NCBI RefSeq assembly: GCF_050269735.1
Contig: NZ_JBNNIX010000004.1
Span: 1-64,000, forward strand
Direction of reading: 5' to 3'
Length of the DNA stretch: 64,000 bases
DNA from: Paenisporosarcina sp050269735
Lineage (GTDB): Bacteria > Bacillota > Bacilli > Bacillales_A > Planococcaceae
The notes below the pieces were generated by a model that was given only the letters and a program-made list of their open reading frames with translations, was not told the origin of the DNA and did no database searches. This document shows, piece by piece, positions 1-8,721 of this stretch (the first letter of the stretch is position 1; each line of letters begins with the position of its first letter). A program made the translations under genes and the position numbers.

Positions 1-99
<99 letters not shown>

Positions 100-103
100 A
101 AAG

Positions 104-139
104 TAAAAAACCGGTACCTTCCGAGGTAGCGGTTTTTTT
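104..139 (+). terminator. rrn operon intrinsic terminator
   Basis: An inverted repeat (AAAACCG ... CGGTTTT with inner arms TACCT and AGGTA) is followed by a T-run a few bases after the 5S end. Confidence 0.85.
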
Positions 140-218
140 GTGGTCTTTTTTAAGGGTTTGAACAGGAGCGTAGCGGAAAAAAGACCATTAAGAGGTTTAA
201 AGCTATTTATGTTTTGAA

Positions 219-260
219 CCCGCACCCGCACCCGCACCCGCACCCGCACCCGCACCCCCA
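219..260. repeat. CCCGCA hexamer tandem repeat
   Basis: Six perfect tandem copies of CCCGCA occupy 219-254, followed by a degenerate copy. The composition is strongly GC-rich against an AT-rich surround and purines and pyrimidines are strand-biased. Open frames through it give only VR or AG dipeptide runs and are not believed to be genes. Copy number is likely to vary by slippage. Confidence 0.9.
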
Positions 261-265
261 AATGG

Positions 266-298
266 GAGCCATTCAACGTCAGTGGAATGGCTCTTTTC
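266..298 (+). terminator. Hairpin with T-run
   Basis: GAGCCATTC and GAATGGCTC form a perfect 9-bp stem followed by TTTTCT. It is a second terminator-like hairpin between the rRNA operon and yebE, with no gene seen directly upstream. Confidence 0.6.
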
Positions 299-379
299 TG
301 TTGGAGAGGGATTCTTTAGAGGAAGTGGATTAAAAGGCTTCGATTGGTTCAGCAAGTAAACTTGTGAGTGAGACGGCTT

Positions 380-473
380 TGAGCGATAAATTGGCTCATA
401 TGAGCGATAAATCTTCCGAGTGAGCGATAAATCCCCAGTGTGAGCGATAAACACCGCTATATGAGCGATAAAT
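380..473. repeat. 21-bp-period array A (core TGAGCGATAAA)
   Basis: The core TGAGCGATAAA starts at 380, 401, 421, 441 and 462, a spacing of 20-21 bp, with unrelated 9-10 nt spacers. The core is invariant in all five copies. The array lies in the gap between the rRNA terminators and yebE. It is one of eight such arrays with different cores. Confidence 0.92.
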
Positions 474-783
474 ATTCGAAAGCACCTCTCGAGAACAAAA
501 ACTTGTTTCATTAGCCAACATAACTTGCCTTATGAGAAACCACAATATGATCCCCCTGGCCATAAATTAAGTACGATTGATAAATCTCCAGTGAAATGCA
601 CAATCTAATTAATAAATTCCCCCTAATATTAAACCTCCCACTACATAGTAATCTCACGATGAGACAAACTACGTAATACATAACAAGCTTTACAATTTAC
701 GGAAATACAGCAAATCCCTTGTATTATGAAGGTTTCTCCCATAAGATAGGGGCTTAAAGTTTTTCTTAGAAGGGAAGTCTAAA
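474..783. other. Intergenic stretch without a gene
   Basis: I see no coding potential, tRNA or convincing riboswitch in this AT-rich stretch. The only clear element is the ribosome-binding site GAAGGGAAG just ahead of the yebE-like start at 784. Confidence 0.5.
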
Positions 784-1326
784 ATGAGTTCTGAAGCCCT
801 GATGATGGTCTTAATTATATTTAGCATAAATATTGTTTATGTGTCGTTTTTTACAGTGCGCATGATTATGACGCTGAAAGGCTATCGCTATTTCGCAGCG
901 TTTATCAGCACAATTGAAGTGGTCATTTATGTTGTCGGACTTGGTTTGGTATTGGACAACTTAAATGAAATCCAAAACCTCGTTGCGTATGCAGTTGGTT
1001 ATGGAACAGGAGTCATCGTAGGTACGAAAATTGAAGAGAAGATGGCACTTGGTTACATTACGGTGAATGTGATTACGACGGAGGAGAATCGTGTATTACC
1101 TCGACTTTTGCGTGATAAAGGGTATGGTGTAACGGATTGGGAAGCAAATGGTCTTGAAGGAAACCGTAAAGCGATGCAAATTCTGACTCCACGAAAATAT
1201 GAATTGAAACTGTATGCAACGATTAAAGAGCTTGATCCCAAAGCTTTCATTATTGCGTATGAGCCGAAAACGATCCATGGCGGATTCTGGGTGAAAACGG
1301 TTAGGAAAGGAAAGCTATTTAAATGA
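784..1326 (+). CDS. yebE: UPF0316/DUF2179 membrane protein (YebE-like)
   Basis: This 180-residue protein has three predicted hydrophobic segments (about residues 5-27, 36-58 and 62-82) followed by a soluble C-terminal domain of the DUF2179 type (about 96-176). The length fits the UPF0316 family. The molecular role is unknown. The gene sits immediately upstream of yebG and the pur operon, as in Bacillus subtilis, which supports the assignment. It starts at an ATG after a good Shine-Dalgarno sequence and its TGA overlaps the yebG ATG by four bases, so the two are probably translationally coupled. Confidence 0.85.
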   Translation: MSSEALMMVLIIFSINIVYVSFFTVRMIMTLKGYRYFAAFISTIEVVIYVVGLGLVLDNLNEIQNLVAYAVGYGTGVIVGTKIEEKMALGYITVNVITTEENRVLPRLLRDKGYGVTDWEANGLEGNRKAMQILTPRKYELKLYATIKELDPKAFIIAYEPKTIHGGFWVKTVRKGKLFK

Positions 1327-1511
1327 AGAAAAAGACGGTGTGGTTTGAAGTCGCAGAGAATGAAACGATTGATGATTGTTTGAAACGGATGCAGGCGGAA
1401 GGGTATATGCCAACTGGCAGAAGAGAAGAGCCGATGTTCCAGGAAGTGAATGGAGAAATCGTTCCTATTCGCCAAATCATTCAATTTAAAGGTACGTACA
1501 TCTCTGAATAA
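1323..1511 (+). CDS. yebG: NETI-motif protein (YebG-like)
   Basis: A 62-residue basic protein with the motif NETI at residues 13-16, which names this small Bacillales family. The function is not known. It overlaps yebE by ATGA and is the last gene before the purine operon control region, the same place as in Bacillus subtilis. Confidence 0.85.
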   Translation: MKKKTVWFEVAENETIDDCLKRMQAEGYMPTGRREEPMFQEVNGEIVPIRQIIQFKGTYISE

Positions 1512-1526
1512 CCAAAAAATAGGCTA

Positions 1527-1570
1527 AAAACCGAACGATATTGTTTTCTGAAAATTTATCGTTCGCATTT
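1527..1570 (+). promoter_or_regulatory. Paired PurR boxes
   Basis: AAAACCGAACGAT at 1527-1539 and ATCGTTCGCATTT at 1558-1570 are two inverted copies close to the Bacillus PurBox (AWWWCCGAACWWT) separated by 18 bp. They lie directly upstream of the pur promoter, where the PurR repressor binds in Bacillus and is released by PRPP. Confidence 0.8.
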
Positions 1571-1575
1571 AAGCG

Positions 1576-1604
1576 TTGACGCAAGCTCTACCTCTTGTTA
1601 AAAT
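1576..1604 (+). promoter_or_regulatory. Sigma-A promoter of the pur operon
   Basis: A -35 TTGACG (1576-1581) and a -10 TAAAAT (1599-1604) are separated by 17 bp. Transcription would start near 1610, giving a leader of about 310 nt with the riboswitch and terminator. Confidence 0.85.
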
Positions 1605-1625
1605 GTGAATATAGGAACAACGATA

Positions 1626-1698
1626 CTCCCCATATATGCTAAAGAATTGGCTTTAGCGTCTCTACCAGGTCACCGTAAATGACCGGACTATGCGGGAA
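1626..1698 (+). ncRNA. Guanine-sensing purine riboswitch aptamer
   Basis: The three-way junction core is visible: a P1 pairing of CCC-CATA with TATG-c-GGG, a P2 hairpin around CTAAAG/CTTTAG, the conserved CTACC and CCGTAAA segments, and the J3/1 GGACTATG. A C at the ligand-pairing position (ACTAT rather than ATTAT) predicts guanine or hypoxanthine, not adenine. It precedes purE, as in Bacillus subtilis. Confidence 0.9.
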
Positions 1699-1774
1699 AG
1701 CAACTTTTGGATGTTTGAATGAAGGAAGTGAGTCTGCATATGTATATGTCAGCTATTCATGACCCAATTTCTAT

Positions 1775-1840
1775 AAAGTCCTCAAGTAAACTGCTTTTCA
1801 TGCATAATGAGCAGTTTATTTGAGGACTTTTTACTTTTTT
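1775..1840 (+). terminator. Riboswitch-controlled terminator ahead of purE
   Basis: A 20-bp near-perfect stem (1775-1794 with 1811-1830, one G-T pair) closes a 16-nt loop and is followed by TTTACTTTTTTT. It is the expected expression platform: guanine-bound aptamer would favour termination and silence the pur operon. Confidence 0.85.
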
Positions 1841-1923
1841 TCAATAAAAAGATTTCTATGTTAAGTTAAGCGCACACAAAATAAAACAGCGCTTTCAGCT
1901 TTTCAATAAAGGAGCGATTTCAG

Positions 1924-2412
1924 ATGAATGCAAAAATCGGCGTGATCATGGGAAGCTCGAGTGATTGGGAAACAATGAAACATACATGTGACATATTAGA
2001 TGAACTGCAAGTTTCTTATGAAAAAAAAGTAGTATCAGCTCACAGGACGCCAGACTTAATGTTTGAGTATGCCGCCTCAGCAAGAACAAGAGGAATACAA
2101 GTGATTATTGCTGGTGCAGGTGGAGCAGCGCATTTACCGGGTATGGTTGCGTCTAAAACGACGTTACCGGTTATCGGGGTTCCAATTCAATCTAAAGCAT
2201 TGAACGGGCTTGATTCATTATTATCGATAGTACAAATGCCAGGCGGTGTTCCTGTTGCAACAGTAGCAATCGGCAAAGCCGGTGCAACGAACGCAGGGTT
2301 GCTTGCTGCGCAGATGCTGGCAATGACTGATCAAACGCTGGCACATAATCTTGATTTGAGACGTGAAGCAACGAAGGAAAAAGTATTTGAGAGTAACGGT
2401 GACCTCATATGA
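1924..2412 (+). CDS. purE: N5-carboxyaminoimidazole ribonucleotide mutase PurE
   Basis: PurE (162 aa) rearranges N5-CAIR, made by PurK, to CAIR in IMP synthesis. The family signature GSSSDW is at residues 10-15, and SAHR at 38-41 holds the conserved active-site histidine. The length is typical of class I bacterial PurE. It is first in the operon behind a guanine riboswitch, has a GGAGCG ribosome-binding site, and overlaps purK by ATGA. Confidence 0.96.
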   Translation: MNAKIGVIMGSSSDWETMKHTCDILDELQVSYEKKVVSAHRTPDLMFEYAASARTRGIQVIIAGAGGAAHLPGMVASKTTLPVIGVPIQSKALNGLDSLLSIVQMPGGVPVATVAIGKAGATNAGLLAAQMLAMTDQTLAHNLDLRREATKEKVFESNGDLI

Positions 2413-3533
2413 TGAAAACCATCTCACCCGGGCAAACAATCGGAATTATAGGTGGAGGTCAATTAGGACGCATGATGGCTTTGGCAGCCAAGGAAGCTGG
2501 ATTTAAAATTGCCGTACTCGACCCAGGGATGGAATCGCCTTGTGGTCAAATCGCAGACATCCAAATCGTTGCACCATATAACGATCAAACGGCACTGGAA
2601 GAACTTGCAGATGTAAGTGATGTCATTACGTACGAATTTGAAAATATTGATTATGAAGGACTTAAGCGATTATCAGAATTCGCTTATCTTCCCCAAGGGG
2701 CAGAACTTGTCCGTATTACACAAAATCGGATTACTGAAAAAGCGGAGATTCGCCAGGCGGGTGTACCGGTTGCAAACTATATTGTTGCGACAAGTATTGT
2801 AGAATTGAAAGCGTGTATAGATGAAGTCGGTTTCCCTTGTATCGTCAAAACGGCTTACGGCGGTTATGATGGCAAAGGTCAAGTGAAGCTTGAGTCAGAA
2901 GCAGATTTAATGCTAGCTGCACCATTATTCGATCATGGAGCGTGTGTTGCGGAAGCTTACGTGCCATTCGTTAAAGAAATTTCAGTTATCGTACAGCGTA
3001 ATGGGAACGGGGAAACCTATTGTCTGCCTGTCGGTGAAAATGTTCATAAAGATCATATTTTACACGAAACGATTGTACCAGCTCGTGTAACTGAATCGAT
3101 TCTGACACAAGCTACAGAAGCGGCTGAACAAATTGCGGATCATCTGCAGTTAATCGGTACTTTGGCAGTTGAAATGTTTGTGCTGCAAGATGACACGATT
3201 GTAATCAACGAGTTGGCGCCACGTCCTCATAACTCAGGACATTATTCAATAGAAGGTAGTACGATTTCGCAGTTTCATCAGCATGTGCGTGCTATTTGCG
3301 GGTGGCCACTACGGAAACCGGTGCTGCATCAACCGACGGTCATGGTCAATGTGCTTGGAGAACACGTCGTTCCCTTATCGAACGCGATTTCCAAATACCC
3401 AGACTGGTCCATTCATCTATATGGCAAAGAAGAAGCAAAAACAAAACGTAAAATGGGGCATGTGACCATTTTGACAAACGATTTAAAACAAACACTACAA
3501 GAAATCGAGCATTCCGGCATTTGGTCGGAATAG
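2409..3533 (+). CDS. purK: N5-carboxyaminoimidazole ribonucleotide synthase PurK
   Basis: An ATP-grasp carboxylase (374 aa) that makes N5-CAIR from AIR, bicarbonate and ATP. The N-terminal nucleotide-fold glycine motif IIGGGQLGRM starts at residue 13, and the ATP-grasp metal-binding region NELAPRPHNSGHYS is near residue 275. Two adjacent ATG codons (2409 and 2412) are possible starts; the first gives the ATGA overlap with purE. Confidence 0.96.
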   Translation: MMKTISPGQTIGIIGGGQLGRMMALAAKEAGFKIAVLDPGMESPCGQIADIQIVAPYNDQTALEELADVSDVITYEFENIDYEGLKRLSEFAYLPQGAELVRITQNRITEKAEIRQAGVPVANYIVATSIVELKACIDEVGFPCIVKTAYGGYDGKGQVKLESEADLMLAAPLFDHGACVAEAYVPFVKEISVIVQRNGNGETYCLPVGENVHKDHILHETIVPARVTESILTQATEAAEQIADHLQLIGTLAVEMFVLQDDTIVINELAPRPHNSGHYSIEGSTISQFHQHVRAICGWPLRKPVLHQPTVMVNVLGEHVVPLSNAISKYPDWSIHLYGKEEAKTKRKMGHVTILTNDLKQTLQEIEHSGIWSE

Positions 3534-3545
3534 AAGGAGAACTTT

Positions 3546-4841
3546 ATGATTGAACGTTATACTCGCCCTGAAATGGGAGCAATTTGGACAGAACAAAATA
3601 AATACCAAGCATGGTTGGAAGTTGAGATATTAGCATGTGAAGCATGGGCTGAACTTGGTGATATCCCGAAAGAAGACGTAGCGAAAATTCGTGCAAATGC
3701 TTCATTTGATATCAACCGTATCCTTGAAATTGAAGAAGAAACGCGTCATGATGTTGTGGCTTTCACACGTGCTGTTTCCGAAACATTAGGGGATGAGCGT
3801 AAATGGGTTCATTACGGTCTTACATCAACAGACGTAGTGGATACAGCTCTTTCATACATCATCAAGCAAGCGAATGAAATCCTTCGTAAAGACTTGAACA
3901 ATTTCGTTGAGATCTTGGCGAATAAAGCAAAAGAACATAAATTCACAGTCATGATGGGACGTACGCATGGCGTGCACGCTGAGCCAACGACTTTCGGCTT
4001 GAAACTAGCATTATGGCATGAGGAAATGAAACGTAACGTTGAGCGTTTTGAAGCGGCTGCGAAGTCAATTGAAACAGGCAAAATGTCTGGTGCAGTTGGT
4101 ACCTATGCAAACATCGATCCTTTTGTAGAGAAATATGTATGTGAAAATTTAGGCATTACGGCATCACCGATTTCAACGCAAACATTGCAACGTGACCGTC
4201 ATGCGCAATACATGAGCACACTAGCATTGATTGCGACGTCTGTTGAGAAGTTTGCAACAGAAATTCGTGGACTGCAGAAATCAGAAACACGTGAAGTGGA
4301 AGAATCATTTGCAAAAGGTCAAAAAGGATCTTCGGCAATGCCACATAAACGTAACCCGATTGGTTCTGAGAACATGACTGGTCTGGCTCGTTTGATTCGC
4401 GGATATATGTTGACTGCTTATGAAAATGTATCTTTATGGCATGAACGTGATATTTCACATTCATCAGCTGAACGCGTCATTTTACCGGATGCAACGATTG
4501 CTTTAAATTACATGCTGAACCGTTTCGGTAACATCGTGAAAAACTTGACGGTATTCCCAGAGAATATGAAACGCAATATGGACAGTACCCTTGGTTTGAT
4601 TTACTCACAACGTGTCCTTCTTGCCTTGATTGACAAAGGGATGGCTCGTGAAGAAGCGTACGATACAGTGCAACCTTGTGCGATGGAAGCATGGGAAAAC
4701 CAAATTGCTTTCCGTGGGGTCGTTGAACAGAACGAAACGATTACTTCACAACTGTCCAAAGAAGAATTGGATGATTGCTTTGACTATAACTACCATATCC
4801 AACATGTCGACATGATTTTCGAGCGTCTCGGACTAAACTAA
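3546..4841 (+). CDS. purB: Adenylosuccinate lyase PurB
   Basis: PurB (431 aa) removes fumarate from SAICAR and from adenylosuccinate, so it serves both IMP and AMP synthesis. The superfamily signature GSSAMPHKRNP begins at residue 261 and contains the mobile catalytic serine. Full length for the Bacillus type. It follows purK by 12 nt with an AGGAG ribosome-binding site. Confidence 0.97.
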   Translation: MIERYTRPEMGAIWTEQNKYQAWLEVEILACEAWAELGDIPKEDVAKIRANASFDINRILEIEEETRHDVVAFTRAVSETLGDERKWVHYGLTSTDVVDTALSYIIKQANEILRKDLNNFVEILANKAKEHKFTVMMGRTHGVHAEPTTFGLKLALWHEEMKRNVERFEAAAKSIETGKMSGAVGTYANIDPFVEKYVCENLGITASPISTQTLQRDRHAQYMSTLALIATSVEKFATEIRGLQKSETREVEESFAKGQKGSSAMPHKRNPIGSENMTGLARLIRGYMLTAYENVSLWHERDISHSSAERVILPDATIALNYMLNRFGNIVKNLTVFPENMKRNMDSTLGLIYSQRVLLALIDKGMAREEAYDTVQPCAMEAWENQIAFRGVVEQNETITSQLSKEELDDCFDYNYHIQHVDMIFERLGLN

Positions 4842-4855
4842 TCGGGGGAATTCAC

Positions 4856-5572
4856 GTGGAAAAAGGTCAGCTTTTGTATGAAGGTAAGGCGAAACGATTA
4901 TATACAACAGACAAAGAAGATATTCTTTTTGTGGAATACAAAGATAGTGCAACTGCATTTAACGGAGAAAAGAAAGCCGAAATCGCAGGTAAAGGTACGT
5001 TGAATAACCGAATCACCTCTTTACTGTTTGAAAAATTGAAAGCTGCAGGCATTGATTCTCATTTCGTTGAGCAATTATCCGATCATGAGCAATTAGTGAA
5101 AAAAGTTGACATCATTCCTATCGAAGTCGTCATTCGTCAGGTCGCAGCGGGCAGTCTAGCTAAACGCCTCGGACTACAAGAAGGAGTAGAACTCGCGCGT
5201 CCAATTGTCGAGTTCTACTTTAAAGACGACGAACTTGGCGATCCGCTTATTACAGAAGAACATATCGAGATTTTGGGCATTGCTTCACAAGAAGAAGTTC
5301 TAGCTCTTTATGAAAAGGGTCTACAAGTTAACAAGATACTAACTCAATTCTTTAAAGAAATCGGTGTTATTTTAGTAGATTTCAAATTGGAGTTTGGTCG
5401 TGACGATAAAGGAAATGTGTTGCTTGCAGATGAAATTTCACCTGATACGTGCCGCTTATGGGACGAAAAAACAAAACAAAAGCTGGACAAAGACGTGTTC
5501 CGCAGAGATTTAGGTCAATTAACAGATGCATACGAAATCATACTATCCCGCCTAGGAGGAATCACACAATGA
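4856..5572 (+). CDS. purC: SAICAR synthetase PurC
   Basis: PurC (238 aa) joins CAIR and aspartate with ATP. The N-terminal LLYEGKAKRLY and the later DFKLEFG and DEISPDTCRLW segments are the expected family motifs. It starts with GTG behind GGGGGAA, 14 nt after purB, and overlaps purS by ATGA. Confidence 0.96.
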   Translation: MEKGQLLYEGKAKRLYTTDKEDILFVEYKDSATAFNGEKKAEIAGKGTLNNRITSLLFEKLKAAGIDSHFVEQLSDHEQLVKKVDIIPIEVVIRQVAAGSLAKRLGLQEGVELARPIVEFYFKDDELGDPLITEEHIEILGIASQEEVLALYEKGLQVNKILTQFFKEIGVILVDFKLEFGRDDKGNVLLADEISPDTCRLWDEKTKQKLDKDVFRRDLGQLTDAYEIILSRLGGITQ

Positions 5573-5823
5573 AAAAAGTAAAAATCTATGTAACGTTACG
5601 TGAAAGTGTACTAGACCCACAAGGTTCGGCAGTAATGGGCGCTCTTCATACCATGGGCTACAACGAAGTAGCGGATGTTCGCATTGGCAAGTACTTAGAA
5701 GTTCAAGTGGATGATTCTGAAAGAGAACTAGACGTGGTAGTTAAAGAGATGTGTGAAAAACTATTAACGAACACAGTGATTGAAGATTATCGGTACGATG
5801 TCGAGGAGGCTGTCAGCAAATGA
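5569..5823 (+). CDS. purS: FGAM synthase subunit PurS
   Basis: An 84-residue protein that forms the bridge between PurL and PurQ in the three-part FGAM synthase of Gram-positive bacteria. It starts MKKVKIYVTLRESVLDPQG, the typical PurS beginning. The ATG at 5569, overlapping the purC stop and preceded by AGGAGGA, is preferred; a longer upstream frame has no ribosome-binding site and does not resemble PurS. Its end overlaps purQ. Confidence 0.95.
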   Translation: MKKVKIYVTLRESVLDPQGSAVMGALHTMGYNEVADVRIGKYLEVQVDDSERELDVVVKEMCEKLLTNTVIEDYRYDVEEAVSK

Positions 5824-6506
5824 AGTTTGCAGTCCTCGTATTCCCCGGATCTAACTGTGATTTAGATATGTATCATGCAATTAAAGATGAGCTTGGTGAA
5901 GAAGCTGAATATGTTTGGCACGATACAAAAGATTTAAGTGGCTATGATGGCATTCTGCTGCCTGGTGGATTCTCTTATGGAGATTACTTACGTTGTGGGG
6001 CAATTGCCCAATTCTCTAACGTTATGAGTGAAGTAAAAAAAGCGGCTGATGCCGGTAAACCGGTTCTTGGTATTTGTAATGGATTCCAGATTTTGACCGA
6101 AGCTGGCTTGCTACCAGGTGCCTTACTTCGCAATAAAAACTTGAAGTTCATGTGTCGCACAGTGGAGCTAACCGTTGTCAATAACAACACCATCTTTACA
6201 GGCGAATATGCGAAAGACCAAGTGATTCAAGTTCCGATTGCACATGGTGAAGGAAACTATACATGTGATGAAGAGACACTTGCTTCATTAAAAGCAAACA
6301 ATCAAATTGTTTTCACTTATACGAATGATAATCCTAACGGCAGTGTGGAAGATATCGCAGGGATAATTAACGAACGTGGTAATGTCTTAGGAATGATGCC
6401 ACATCCAGAACGTGCGGTGCACGAACTGATTGGTGGAACGGACGGACTAGCACTATTCAAATCTATCGTTAAACAGTGGAGGGAATCTCATGTCAGTCAT
6501 GCTTGA
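5820..6506 (+). CDS. purQ: FGAM synthase glutaminase subunit PurQ
   Basis: A class I glutamine amidotransferase (228 aa) that supplies ammonia to PurL. The triad is visible: Cys86 in GICNGFQ, His195 and Glu197 in MPHPERA. It overlaps purS by four bases and purL by 17, pointing to coupled translation of the three subunits. Confidence 0.97.
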   Translation: MKFAVLVFPGSNCDLDMYHAIKDELGEEAEYVWHDTKDLSGYDGILLPGGFSYGDYLRCGAIAQFSNVMSEVKKAADAGKPVLGICNGFQILTEAGLLPGALLRNKNLKFMCRTVELTVVNNNTIFTGEYAKDQVIQVPIAHGEGNYTCDEETLASLKANNQIVFTYTNDNPNGSVEDIAGIINERGNVLGMMPHPERAVHELIGGTDGLALFKSIVKQWRESHVSHA

Positions 6507-8721
6507 ACCAAATCCTCAGCAAATTAAAGAACAGAAACTATATGCTCAAATGGGTTTATCAGATTCAGAGTTTGAGATGGTCGAAAACATTTTAGGACGT
6601 AAACCGAACTATACGGAAACAGGATTGTTTTCAGTAATGTGGTCGGAACACTGTTCTTATAAAAACTCGAAACCAATCTTACGTAAGTTCCCAACGACTG
6701 GTCCTCGTGTACTTCAAGGTCCTGGTGAAGGTGCTGGAATCGTCGATATCGGTGATGGACAAGCAGTTGTGTTCAAAATGGAATCACATAATCATCCATC
6801 AGCTATCGAGCCTTTCCAAGGAGCGGCAACTGGTGTTGGCGGAATCATCCGTGACGTTTTCTCAATGGGAGCCCGTCCGATTGCGATGCTGAACTCATTG
6901 CGTTTTGGGGAATTGACAAGTCCACGCGTTCGTTATTTGTTTGAAGAAGTGGTTGCAGGAATTGCAGGATATGGGAACTGCATCGGCATCCCAACAGTAG
7001 GTGGCGAAGTTCAGTTTGACGACTGTTATGCAGGAAATCCATTGGTCAATGCGATGTGTGTGGGCTTGATCAATCATGAAGATATTCAAAAAGGTGTTGC
7101 TTCAGGTGTCGGCAATACGGTGATGTATGTAGGGGCCAAAACAGGTCGAGACGGAATTCATGGCGCGACATTCGCATCGGAAGAATTAAGTGAAACTTCT
7201 GAAGAAAAGCGTCCGGCCGTTCAAGTGGGCGATCCATTCATGGAAAAACTATTACTTGAAGCGTGTTTGGAGCTTGTAAAATCAGATGCACTTGTCGGGA
7301 TCCAAGACATGGGTGCGGCAGGATTAACTTCTTCCTCAGCTGAAATGGCTTCTAAAGCAGGTTTCGGAGTAGAGATGAATCTTGATTTGATTCCTCAACG
7401 TGAATCAGGAATGACGGCTTACGAAATGATGTTGTCTGAATCACAGGAACGTATGTTGATCGTAGTGAAAAAAGGACGCGAAGCAGAAATTGTAAAGCTT
7501 TTTGAAAAATACGATTTGGATGCTGTCGCTGTCGGTCATGTAACAGACGATAAAATGCTTCGATTGCTTCATAAAGGGGAAGTTGTAGCAGACGTCCCGG
7601 CAGATGCTTTGGCTGAAGAAGCACCGGTTTATTATAAACCTTCAAGCGTGCCAGCTTATTACACGGAATATCAAGCAATGGAAAATGTAGAACCTCAAGT
7701 TGCTGATTATAAAGAAACATTGATCAATTTATTGAAACAACCAACTATTGCGTCAAAAGAATGGGTATATGATCAATACGACTATCAAGTGCGTACGAGT
7801 ACAGTGGTAGCACCAGGTTCGGATGCAGCGGTCGTGCGTGTTCGTGGCACGAACAAAGGACTTGCGATGACGACAGACTGTAATTCACGCTACATTTATC
7901 TGGACCCGGAAACTGGCGGGAAGATTGCGGTCGCGGAAGCTGCACGTAATGTCGTTTGTTCAGGCGCAAAACCACTGGCAATTACAGATTGCTTAAACTT
8001 TGGAAATCCAGAGAAGCCAGAGATATTCTGGCAATTGGAGAAGTCGGCTGATGGGATGGCTGCAGCGTGTTTGGCACTGGAGTCCCCTGTTATCGGCGGG
8101 AACGTATCTCTTTACAACGAGCGCAGTGGAGTGGCTGTTTATCCAACACCTACAATTGGCTTGGTTGGGTTAGTTGAAGATTTATCACATGTAACGACAC
8201 AAGACGTAAAAAATGCTGGTGACCTGGTTTATCTCATCGGTGAAACGATGACTGAATTCGGTGGCAGTGAACTTCAAAAAATGGTGGAAGGCCGTATCTT
8301 TGGTCAAGCACCTTTAATTGATTTACAAGTGGAAGTTGCTCGACAAAATGCACTTCTGCAAGCGATTCAAGCTGGCTTCGTTGCTTCGGCTCACGATATT
8401 GCTGAAGGTGGCTTTGCCGTAGCATTAGCTGAGAAAACGTTCGGTGCTAAAAACCTTGGTGTGGATGTAACGATTTCAGGTTCGACGATCACGGCTTTAT
8501 TCAGTGAATCACAATCGCGCTTCATCGTGACCGTGAAACCACAACATGCGGCAGCGTTCGAAGAAATCGTAACAGATGCAGTAAACATTGGAATGGTTAC
8601 ATCAGATACGTCCGTCATCATTCGAAATGAAAATGGCGAAGAGTGGGTGTCAGGTTCTGTTGAAGAATTCCGATCTGCTTGGAAAGGAGCAATTCCATGC
8701 TTGCTGAACTCAGAGGCTTAA
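6490..8721 (+). CDS. purL: FGAM synthase large subunit PurL
   Basis: The small-type PurL (743 aa) converts FGAR to FGAM with ATP and ammonia from PurQ. The ATP-binding segment KMESHNHPSAIEPFQGAATG lies near residue 97, and duplicated PurM-like halves are evident. Length is normal for the PurS-dependent type. The start at 6490 follows GGAGGGAATC and lies inside the purQ end. The 3' end overlaps purF by 25 nt. Confidence 0.96.
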   Translation: MSVMLEPNPQQIKEQKLYAQMGLSDSEFEMVENILGRKPNYTETGLFSVMWSEHCSYKNSKPILRKFPTTGPRVLQGPGEGAGIVDIGDGQAVVFKMESHNHPSAIEPFQGAATGVGGIIRDVFSMGARPIAMLNSLRFGELTSPRVRYLFEEVVAGIAGYGNCIGIPTVGGEVQFDDCYAGNPLVNAMCVGLINHEDIQKGVASGVGNTVMYVGAKTGRDGIHGATFASEELSETSEEKRPAVQVGDPFMEKLLLEACLELVKSDALVGIQDMGAAGLTSSSAEMASKAGFGVEMNLDLIPQRESGMTAYEMMLSESQERMLIVVKKGREAEIVKLFEKYDLDAVAVGHVTDDKMLRLLHKGEVVADVPADALAEEAPVYYKPSSVPAYYTEYQAMENVEPQVADYKETLINLLKQPTIASKEWVYDQYDYQVRTSTVVAPGSDAAVVRVRGTNKGLAMTTDCNSRYIYLDPETGGKIAVAEAARNVVCSGAKPLAITDCLNFGNPEKPEIFWQLEKSADGMAAACLALESPVIGGNVSLYNERSGVAVYPTPTIGLVGLVEDLSHVTTQDVKNAGDLVYLIGETMTEFGGSELQKMVEGRIFGQAPLIDLQVEVARQNALLQAIQAGFVASAHDIAEGGFAVALAEKTFGAKNLGVDVTISGSTITALFSESQSRFIVTVKPQHAAAFEEIVTDAVNIGMVTSDTSVIIRNENGEEWVSGSVEEFRSAWKGAIPCLLNSEA

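Noticed and set aside
8679..8699. Upstream TTG start for purF
   Set aside because: It would place the GGAAAGGAG ribosome-binding site inside the gene and lengthen the normal 11-residue propeptide.
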